Of a DNA stretch of 42,341 nt, positions 1 through 6,607 are shown piece after piece. The notes beneath the pieces are model-generated. The model did not search any database. It was not told the origin of the DNA and saw nothing but the letters and a program-made list of their open reading frames with translations. Each line of letters opens with the position of its first letter. The first letter of the stretch is position 1. A program made the position numbers and the translations under genes. Origin of the DNA: an uncultured Verrucomicrobiota bacterium (GTDB taxonomy: Bacteria > Verrucomicrobiota > Verrucomicrobiia > Opitutales > Opitutaceae); contig CAIOCT010000017.1 in assembly GCA_903856725.1 (NCBI GenBank), positions 1 to 42,341 on the forward strand. The letters run 5' to 3'.

Positions 1-9
1 ATGGGAAAA

Positions 10-29
10 CCTTCATCACGTGATGAAGG
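10..29. repeat. Perfect 20-bp palindrome
   Basis: The sequence CCTTCATCAC followed by GTGATGAAGG is a perfect inverted repeat with no spacer. It lies about 100 bp beyond the stop codon of the minus-strand ampG gene. Read on the minus strand it could fold as an 8-bp stem with an ACGT loop and is followed by TTTT, so a weak terminator is possible. An operator for a gene beyond the window edge is equally possible. The palindrome is seen directly; its function is inferred. Confidence 0.5.
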
Positions 30-126
30 AAATAGGGGTAGCTCGAAGTTGGCGGGCAGCCCCTGTGAAGGAAAGGTGATTTTCTATTATCTCGGGTGCC
101 CCGTGGCGCGCGGTGGCCGCATACCC

Positions 127-1413
127 TTAAACTTTCCGGCCAAATTGCGCATCAACCTTAATTAAGGCCGTGACAAAAAAGGAAGGAATACTGGCAACCA
201 AGACCCAGAGGAAAAAATTAACATAGCCCAAATGATCCTGAATCCACCCAGCCGCCATACCGGGTAGCATCATGCCTAAGGCCATAAATCCGGTGCATAT
301 CGCGTAATGCGCCGTCCTGTGTGCGCCGTCTGCCACCATGATCATATACATCATATAAGCGGTGAAGCCGAAGCCGTAGCCAAATTGCTCTACGGCCAAC
401 GCGGTACCAATAACCAAAAGATTTGCGGGCTGGGTTATCGCGAGAAACACAAAAATAATATTGGGCAAATACATGGCGAATATCATGGGCCACAAGAGCA
501 GCTTCAAGCCGTAGCGGGAAATAATTAAGCCGCCCATAATTCCGCCCAAGGTCAGTGCCACTACGCCTACCGTGCCGTAAACAATGCCGACCTGCTGCGT
601 CGTAAGCCCGAGTCCACCGATCGCGCGGCCGTCGAGTAGAAAGGGCGTAACCAATTTCAATAATTGGGCCTCAGCAAATCGATAGAGCAGCAGAAAACTC
701 AGGATAACTTTAATCCCCGGTCGGTGGAAAAAAGTCGCAAATACCGCGCGATAACCCGCCCCTAAAGGTTGCCCTCCATTCACGGCTTGATCTCCCACCG
801 GTCGCGGTAAAACGACCCAATGATACAGTCCCAGCAAAACAAAAAATACGGCGAGTAGAATAAAGATCGCGGCCCAAGCGACGCGGACATCACCGGTAAA
901 TTGCTGCAGTGAGCCCGCCAGATAGACAAGCCCACCCTGCCCCGCAATCATCGCGAGTCGATAAAAGGTGCTGCGCACTCCGACCAGTGCCGCCTGCTGA
1001 TGCGCCGGAAGCGCGAGCAAATAAAATCCATCGGCCGCAATATCATGCGTCGCCGAACTAAAAGCCATCAGCCAAAACACCGCGAGGGTCAGTTGAAAAC
1101 TATTACCCGCTGGTACCGTGAAGGCCACGAGAGCAAACGTCACCCCCAGCAATAACTGCAGGCCCACGATCCACCAGCGTTTAGTCCGAACCAAATCCAC
1201 CAAGGGCGACCAGAGCGGCTTGATGACCCAAGGTAAATATAGCCAGCTCGTGTAGAGCGCGATCGCGGTATTTGAGATCTGTAAATTTTTATACATCACC
1301 ACCGAGAGCGTCATCGCCACGACGTAGGGAATACCCTGTCCAAAATAAAGCGTCGGGATCCAACGCCACGGCCGCGCCGCGGGAGTAATCGGAGTGTTCA
1401 TCAGTGGCGTCAT
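127..1413 (-). CDS. ampG: AmpG-like muropeptide permease (MFS)
   Basis: A 428-residue polytopic membrane protein of the major facilitator superfamily. The N-terminal part (LYFGQGIPYVV, then a KPLWSPLVD loop around residues 65-75) is typical of AmpG/SLC33-type permeases, which bring anhydro-muropeptides or MurNAc-containing sugars into the cytosol. About twelve hydrophobic segments span the full length and no truncation is apparent. Its ATG shares one base with the stop codon of the upstream GHL10 gene, so it is the last gene of a murQ-GHL10-ampG operon. A second Met five residues in could also be the start. The MFS call is secure. The muropeptide substrate rests on family resemblance and on the adjacent murQ and anmK. 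Confidence 0.85.
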   Translation of the reverse strand: MTPLMNTPITPAARPWRWIPTLYFGQGIPYVVAMTLSVVMYKNLQISNTAIALYTSWLYLPWVIKPLWSPLVDLVRTKRWWIVGLQLLLGVTFALVAFTVPAGNSFQLTLAVFWLMAFSSATHDIAADGFYLLALPAHQQAALVGVRSTFYRLAMIAGQGGLVYLAGSLQQFTGDVRVAWAAIFILLAVFFVLLGLYHWVVLPRPVGDQAVNGGQPLGAGYRAVFATFFHRPGIKVILSFLLLYRFAEAQLLKLVTPFLLDGRAIGGLGLTTQQVGIVYGTVGVVALTLGGIMGGLIISRYGLKLLLWPMIFAMYLPNIIFVFLAITQPANLLVIGTALAVEQFGYGFGFTAYMMYMIMVADGAHRTAHYAICTGFMALGMMLPGMAAGWIQDHLGYVNFFLWVLVASIPSFFVTALIKVDAQFGRKV

Positions 1414-3044
1414 TAAAGGCGTGGACGATTTAAGGGCAAGGTGACGCGAACACTTTCATTACCGAGTCGATCGACCGACGAAACCACCAGAGTTTCCGCA
1501 CCATGCACCTCAACCAAGGGCGCACTCGCGGGCTGAACCGAAAATTCCCAAACCTTGCCCCGCCCCCGCCAGATTGCATAATTAGCCGCTGGTTTGCCGG
1601 CGGCGGGGGCTATTATTATTTGGCCAGCGCCCAGTCGTTTTAGCTCAGGAGCCAGCGGTGGCTTGGCATCTAACCAAGGCGTCGTGGGCACTAACGCAGC
1701 CTGCGCGTAAGCTCCCGCTTCGAGAAGGGTGCTGAGGCCGTGGCGATTCTGCAGCAGTACCACCATACTAAAATGCACGTGACCCGTTGTCGCCGGCTGC
1801 ACGCGGGCCTCAGCAATTTGCCGCGTAATTTCACCGACCGACCAACTTTGGGGCGTATCATTAATGCGGCTAGTAAACAGCCCAGGCCAGAGATGAAAGC
1901 GGCCGTTAATTTGCCGAGCCCAATAATCGAGCAGAACCGGAAAAGACTGCGCCGTCGCGGCCGCCGGCCAGTAGAGCTGCGGCGTCAGGTAATCCATCCA
2001 ACCACGCTCAATCCAGTGTTCAACATCGGCGTAAATTTTATCATACTGACTAAAGCCCACGATCCCCGGCGGTCGGCGATCCGGCCGACCGATGCCGAAG
2101 GGACTGAGGCCAAATTGCACCGTGGGCTTGAGCGCGTGAATGGTGCGCTGCAGCTGTTCCACGAGAACATCAATATTATGGCGGCGCCAGTCGGCGCGGT
2201 TGAGGGTGCCCCCACCATCGCGATAGATTTTCCAAGAGGGCTCATCAGGAAAATCGAGTGGCTCATTTATTTCCAGCGGATTAACCGCGCCGACCACCGT
2301 CCGAGCGATTGGATACGGATAAAAGTAATCATCGAGATGTACGCCATCGACATCGTAGCGCCGCACCACATCCGCAACGACGGCCAGCGTCCGCTGCACC
2401 GCAATCGGCTCGCCCGGATCTAGCCACCAAGATTCGCCGTATTTTTTTACCGCAGCGGGGTGCGTCAGCGCCAAGTGGTTCGGCGCGAAGGCTGACTTGG
2501 CTTGATGATGACGCGCGCGATAAGGATTAAACCACGCGTGTAATTCAATGCCGCGCCGATGCGCCTCCTCAATCCACACTTGCAGCGGATCATAAAATGG
2601 CACGGGGGCGCGCCCTTGTTCCCCGCAGAGATATTCGCTCCACGGTTCTAATGTCGAAGGGTAAAGAGCGTCAGCAGCTGGGCGAACCTGCAGAATCACC
2701 GCGTTTAACTTCAAAGCACTTACCCGATCAAGAATGGTCAGAATTTCCGCGCGCTGCTGCGCGACTGGTAAACCCGCCTGGCTCGGCCAATCAATATTGG
2801 CGACGGTCGCAACCCAGACTGCTCGAAATTCGCGAGGCGCGGCAGGGGGGCCAACCAAGGGCGGAGACGGCGGCGTGGGCGTGGTGCAGCCCGCGAGAAA
2901 AAAACAAAAAAGCGTAGCTGCAGCTGATATAATTATGGAGGAAGCAGAAATTAAAGCCGCCGGTCCACCCCGCGTGTCGCGGCTTCGCTCAGTCAAAAGA
3001 TTAATCTGAACAGAGACGGAATCGATTGCGGAAGAATCACGCAT
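1413..3044 (-). CDS. GHL10 (DUF187/YngK-type) glycoside hydrolase-like lipoprotein
   Basis: A 543-residue exported lipoprotein: a hydrophobic segment ends in the lipobox LAGC with Cys53, followed by a Pro-rich linker. From about residue 70 to 390 it has the GHL10 TIM-barrel pattern: EFRAVWVATVANIDWPS, LNAVILQVRPAADALY, WFNPYRARH (about 171-179) and GVHLDDYFYPY with acidic Asp238/Asp239. The C-terminal 120 residues look like a beta-sandwich/Fn3-like module. The 52-residue leader before the Cys is long; an in-frame TTG at codon 17 is an alternative start, but the ATG lies only 8 bp after the murQ stop. It sits between murQ and ampG and shares one base with ampG. The substrate is unknown; context suggests cell-wall glycan. 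It could instead act on another polysaccharide. Confidence 0.85.
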   Translation of the reverse strand: MRDSSAIDSVSVQINLLTERSRDTRGGPAALISASSIIISAAATLFCFFLAGCTTPTPPSPPLVGPPAAPREFRAVWVATVANIDWPSQAGLPVAQQRAEILTILDRVSALKLNAVILQVRPAADALYPSTLEPWSEYLCGEQGRAPVPFYDPLQVWIEEAHRRGIELHAWFNPYRARHHQAKSAFAPNHLALTHPAAVKKYGESWWLDPGEPIAVQRTLAVVADVVRRYDVDGVHLDDYFYPYPIARTVVGAVNPLEINEPLDFPDEPSWKIYRDGGGTLNRADWRRHNIDVLVEQLQRTIHALKPTVQFGLSPFGIGRPDRRPPGIVGFSQYDKIYADVEHWIERGWMDYLTPQLYWPAAATAQSFPVLLDYWARQINGRFHLWPGLFTSRINDTPQSWSVGEITRQIAEARVQPATTGHVHFSMVVLLQNRHGLSTLLEAGAYAQAALVPTTPWLDAKPPLAPELKRLGAGQIIIAPAAGKPAANYAIWRGRGKVWEFSVQPASAPLVEVHGAETLVVSSVDRLGNESVRVTLPLNRPRL

Positions 3045-3052
3045 AGCCCGAT

Positions 3053-3937
3053 TTAGCTACGCTTCAGCGCGCGACGAACACTACCCTGTACCGCATCAAG
3101 GGCCGTTTGAGCAGTGGCCACGTCGAGCTTCAAGCGAAGCATCACGATCGCCACCTTAACGCGATATCCACAGGCCTCGAGTGCCGACCGGGCACTGGCT
3201 TCATCGGTTTCCGCCGCTTGCCGAGTCAAGGCCACGGCGCGCCGGATCAATTTTGCATTGGTCGGCAGTACATCGACCATCAAGTTACCGTAGACTTTAT
3301 TCAGCCTAACCATAATCGAACTCGAAAGCGTGTTGAGCGCAATTTTCTGCGCGGTACCAGCCTTGAGTCGCGTGCTCCCAGAAATGGTTTCACTGCCCGT
3401 ATCGAGCGTGATGCCAATGTCTGCTTGGGTGGCCACGGGAGCCTGGGGATTATTGGCGAGGCCAATGGTCAATGCGCCCGCACCTTTCGCGGCCGCCAGA
3501 GCGCCGAGCACGTAAGGAGTATAACCCGAAGCGGCGATCAGCAAAACGACATCTTGCGGAGTGACCGCTAACCCGCGCAAATCTGCCCCACCCTGAGCCT
3601 CATCATCCTCGGCGCCTTCCGCGGCTGAACCCAACGCAGCGTGACCACCGGCCAACAAAGCGGCGACGCGATCCTTCGGCCAAGCAAAAGTCGGAAATAG
3701 TTCTACGCTATCTAAGAGGCCCAACCGCCCCGACGTTCCTGCCCCGACATAAATTAAACGTCCACCTGCGGCGATGCGCGGCACCGCCGCATCAACTGCC
3801 CGCGCCAAGGAATCAGCCGCAGCATGAACGACATTCGCCGCCAACACTTGATCAGCGGTAAAAGCCCGCACAAGATCGGCGGAAGCATATTGATCAAGAT
3901 TAGGGTGCTGGGGGCTGGGGGTTTCCGTATTAAGCAT
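3053..3937 (-). CDS. murQ: N-acetylmuramic acid 6-phosphate etherase MurQ
   Basis: MurQ cleaves the D-lactyl ether of MurNAc-6-phosphate in the cytosol, giving GlcNAc-6-phosphate and D-lactate. This 294-residue protein has the family's usual length. It shows the SIS-domain phosphosugar motif VGAGTSGRLGLLDSVE (64-79), with Glu79 matching the catalytic position in the DxxE segment, the EGAEDD acidic motif (107-112), the SGSTRLKAGTAQKIALN segment and a C-terminal helical region. It is the first gene of the minus-strand murQ-GHL10-ampG operon, with 8 bp to the next gene. Its start lies 82 bp from that of the divergent anmK, whose product feeds it. The start at MLNTETPS is ATG. Residue equivalence with E. 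coli MurQ is from memory. Confidence 0.95.
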   Translation of the reverse strand: MLNTETPSPQHPNLDQYASADLVRAFTADQVLAANVVHAAADSLARAVDAAVPRIAAGGRLIYVGAGTSGRLGLLDSVELFPTFAWPKDRVAALLAGGHAALGSAAEGAEDDEAQGGADLRGLAVTPQDVVLLIAASGYTPYVLGALAAAKGAGALTIGLANNPQAPVATQADIGITLDTGSETISGSTRLKAGTAQKIALNTLSSSIMVRLNKVYGNLMVDVLPTNAKLIRRAVALTRQAAETDEASARSALEACGYRVKVAIVMLRLKLDVATAQTALDAVQGSVRRALKRS

Positions 3938-4019
3938 AGCGAAAAGATAATCGGCGTTGCGGCAGCGGGTTCAATCGTTCATTTCATGTGGGTGCCTTGT
4001 ATCCGCCCATTTTCATTCA
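3938..4019. promoter_or_regulatory. Divergent murQ/anmK intergenic region
   Basis: This 82-bp gap separates the start codons of the oppositely transcribed murQ operon and anmK, so it should carry both promoters. I see no strong -10/-35 pair, inverted repeat or Shine-Dalgarno sequence in it. The call rests on gene arrangement only. Confidence 0.4.
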
Positions 4020-5129
4020 ATGTCTGAGCTCTATATTGGAACGCTCTCTGGCACCAGCGTAGATGGCATTGATGCGGCACTCGTCCGTTTTTCACCCCAG
4101 CCAGAGCTGATCGCGACCCACTGCGCACCGTTTCCACCCGCGCTGCGCGAAACAGTGCTCAGTCTATGCCGGCCCGGTGAAAATGAAATCGACCGACTCG
4201 GGCAAGCCGACGTGCTCATCGGCCAAGCTATGGCGCAAGCTGTGCAAGCCCTACTGGCTAAAACTACTTTCACCGCGGGGGATATTCGCGCCATCGGCAG
4301 TCACGGGCAAACGATTCGCCACCGCCCCAAACATACGCCGGCCTTTACCCTGCAAATCGGCGATCCCAATGTAATCGCCAGCCTCACGGGCATTCCGGTG
4401 GTCGCAGATTTTCGCCGCAAGGATCTCGCCCTCGGCGGACAAGGTGCGCCGCTGGTACCGGCATTTCACGACGCAGTCTTTCGCTCGGCTCAGAGCGACC
4501 GCGTCATCGTCAATATTGGTGGCATCGCCAATCTCACCGCGCTCCCTGGTGGAAGTTCAACCCTGCTCGGTTTCGACACGGGCCCTGGCAATACGTTACT
4601 GGATGGCTGGTGTCGGCAAACCACAGGGGAGACGATGGATCGTGATGGCCAACTCGCCGCGCAAGGCACCGTGCGACCCGCTCTGCTGAAGGCGCTGTTG
4701 CAGGACCCCTATTTTCACGCCCTGCCCCCGAAAAGCACGGGGCCGGAATATTTTTCATTGGCCTGGTTGCAGGCACACCTTGACGCCACCGGAGGCGGCA
4801 GCGCTGAGGATATCCAAGCAACGCTCGTCACTTTGACTGCGCGCACGATAGCGGACGCGATAAAAAAAATAACTGCCGTACGGCGACCTGAGATCTTTAT
4901 TTGTGGCGGCGGCGCCCATAATCCCCAGCTGCGGGCCGCGCTCGCGGCGGAATTGGCCGACTGCACGATCCAAAAAACCGACGCCCTCGGCATCGCGGCT
5001 GATTGGGTTGAGGCGATGGCTTTTGCTTGGTTAGCTCGCCAGCGTTGGCAGGCCCAACCCGGCAATTGCCCCGTTGTCACCGGAGCAGCGCGCGCGGCCG
5101 TGCTCGGTGGATTATGGCTACCCAATTAG
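4020..5129 (+). CDS. anmK: Anhydro-N-acetylmuramic acid kinase AnmK
   Basis: AnmK opens the 1,6-anhydro ring of anhydroMurNAc and phosphorylates it to MurNAc-6-phosphate, the MurQ substrate. The 369-residue protein shows the family landmarks: LYIGTLSGTSVDGIDAAL (4-21), the AIGSHGQTIRHRP segment (91-103), VVADFRRKDLALGGQGAPLVP (127-147), VNIGGIANLT (164-173), FDTGPGNTLLD (185-195) and FICGGGAHNP near the C-terminus. The ATG at 4020 is chosen because family similarity starts there; an in-frame TTG 63 bases upstream would add a non-conserved leader. It is divergent from murQ and ends 16 bp from the convergent M20 peptidase. The family call is secure. The use of anhydroMurNAc implies that lytic transglycosylase products reach the cytosol. 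Confidence 0.95.
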   Translation: MSELYIGTLSGTSVDGIDAALVRFSPQPELIATHCAPFPPALRETVLSLCRPGENEIDRLGQADVLIGQAMAQAVQALLAKTTFTAGDIRAIGSHGQTIRHRPKHTPAFTLQIGDPNVIASLTGIPVVADFRRKDLALGGQGAPLVPAFHDAVFRSAQSDRVIVNIGGIANLTALPGGSSTLLGFDTGPGNTLLDGWCRQTTGETMDRDGQLAAQGTVRPALLKALLQDPYFHALPPKSTGPEYFSLAWLQAHLDATGGGSAEDIQATLVTLTARTIADAIKKITAVRRPEIFICGGGAHNPQLRAALAAELADCTIQKTDALGIAADWVEAMAFAWLARQRWQAQPGNCPVVTGAARAAVLGGLWLPN

Positions 5130-5145
5130 GCCGAAGAGAATGCAA

Positions 5146-6363
5146 CTAAGTTCGAACGGGCAGCGCAGGGAGCTTAATCTCGCCCTTGGCCACTCGGTGC
5201 AAAAATAAAGCTACAATTTGCGCACGAGGGGCAATTGTGTCGACGCGACACGTTTCTCGATCGCTGTGCAGCGCATCGCCGAGGGGCCCGAGACCATCAA
5301 GATTAGGCAAACCACCGGCCGTAAGAAAATTCCCATCCGAAGCTCCGGCGCCATGAACCCACGTGAAGGGAGCAACGCCCACATCAGCCGCGGCCCGTTG
5401 CCATTCGGTGAAAGCAACTTCTTCTGCGGGGAGGCATTCTTTCGGCGGGCGATTAAACCCGCCGGTTAATTCCAGTCGGTAACCCTCCCGGGCACTGATC
5501 CGGTCGGCTTGCTCCCGAAGGCGAGCGAGCAGCGGGGCTCGATCCGCGAGCCGAGTAATGCGGACATCAATTTCCGCTAAGGCGAAGTGAGGAACCACAT
5601 TGGTGGCCGCGGTACCACCGCGAATATTGCCAACGTTAACCATTACGTCCGGCAGCTCGGCTGGAATTTTCACGATCGCGAGCAGAAACTCCGCAAGGGC
5701 GAGCACCGCATTGCGACCATCATTGGGAATTTTAGCCGCATGCGCCGCCCGACCATGACACGTTGCAGTGAAGACACCGGTGCCCTTGCGCGAATGAATA
5801 ATGTTACCCGTAGGCCGCGCGGGTTCGAAAACAAAACCAAAACAATGCTGCGCACCGGCTTGCTGGAAAAGTTGCACTGTGCCGTGCGAACCCGTCTCTT
5901 CATCCGGGGTGAGCAATACTTCCCAGCCCACTTGCGCTGCGTGCGGAGTTTGCTCGAAAGCCTGTAGAGCCGCCAGCAAAGTGATGAGACCGCCCTTCAT
6001 ATCTGCGACACCCGGACCATTGAGCGTGCACTGATCGAGCCACCGACATTGCTGAAAAGCATCATCCGCCTCGTACACGGTATCGTAATGACCGCAAAGC
6101 ATGACCTGCACAGGAGCCGAGGGGCGTTGGCGAATACTGAGGGCGGTCACGCCGGCCGGATTAAAACCCGGCGCATCAGCCGCCAGCTCGGTAATAGTGG
6201 CTGCTGGAAAAGCGGCCCCGAATTCGCTGCGCAGCGCCGCACTCATGCGAGCGAGTCCAGCTGCGTGACCAGAACCAGAATTAATATTGGCCCAACGCAC
6301 GAGCAGTTCACCCAATTCGGCGGTACGTGCAGGCAAGGCAGCAATGGCAGGAGGCAGGGACAT
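5146..6363 (-). CDS. M20-family metallopeptidase (carboxypeptidase G2-like)
   Basis: A 405-residue zinc peptidase of family M20 without a signal peptide, so probably cytosolic. Metal-binding and catalytic positions are visible: GHYDTVY (His92, Asp94), GPGVADMKGG (Asp121), TPDEETGSHG (Glu155/Glu156), FEPARP (Glu180) and LHSDRE near the end (His366). The dimerisation domain lies at about 195-305. Related enzymes remove C-terminal amino acids, often Glu, or cleave short peptides. Between anmK and the TonB receptor, a role in degrading imported wall peptides is a reasonable inference, but the specificity cannot be read from sequence. The start is ATG and the predicted product is full length. Confidence 0.85.
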   Translation of the reverse strand: MSLPPAIAALPARTAELGELLVRWANINSGSGHAAGLARMSAALRSEFGAAFPAATITELAADAPGFNPAGVTALSIRQRPSAPVQVMLCGHYDTVYEADDAFQQCRWLDQCTLNGPGVADMKGGLITLLAALQAFEQTPHAAQVGWEVLLTPDEETGSHGTVQLFQQAGAQHCFGFVFEPARPTGNIIHSRKGTGVFTATCHGRAAHAAKIPNDGRNAVLALAEFLLAIVKIPAELPDVMVNVGNIRGGTAATNVVPHFALAEIDVRITRLADRAPLLARLREQADRISAREGYRLELTGGFNRPPKECLPAEEVAFTEWQRAAADVGVAPFTWVHGAGASDGNFLTAGGLPNLDGLGPLGDALHSDRETCRVDTIAPRAQIVALFLHRVAKGEIKLPALPVRT

Positions 6364-6607
6364 AAAGGGTGGTATTCGCTAGTAATTAAATTCTCGGATA
6401 CTGTCTGTTTGCTAAATTTAGCGGTGAGGTGAATCAAAATCTTGTCGGAGCGCTGCGAATCTTAATTGCACGCAACCGCAGGCTAATGGTCCAGCTACAG
6501 AGTGAACAAATTATAAGTAAAATGGGTAAAAAAAAGGGGCGATCCGGATGGACCGCCCCAGAAGAATTTCAGCGCGCCCGCTCAGGCCGAGCGAGCGGTC
6601 TGGTTGG
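6364..6607. promoter_or_regulatory. Intergenic region upstream of the M20 gene
   Basis: A 244-bp gap between two minus-strand genes. It holds the terminator of the TonB receptor gene at 6528-6559 and must hold the promoter of the M20 gene. A perfect 12-bp palindrome, GCTAAA/TTTAGC, lies at 6411-6422, about 50 bp upstream of the M20 start, and could be an operator. No convincing gene lies here. Confidence 0.35.
6528..6559 (-). terminator. Rho-independent terminator of the TonB receptor gene
   Basis: Read on the minus strand, GGGGCG pairs with CGCCCC around a 12-base interior that contains a further short palindrome, and eight T residues follow directly. It lies about 50 bp beyond the receptor stop codon. 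Stem plus T-run is the classical intrinsic terminator form. Confidence 0.85.

Noticed and set aside
1740-2423. A 227-residue plus-strand open frame
   Set aside because: It lies wholly antisense to the well-supported GHL10 gene and shows no recognisable motif; it is a frame shadow in GC-rich DNA.
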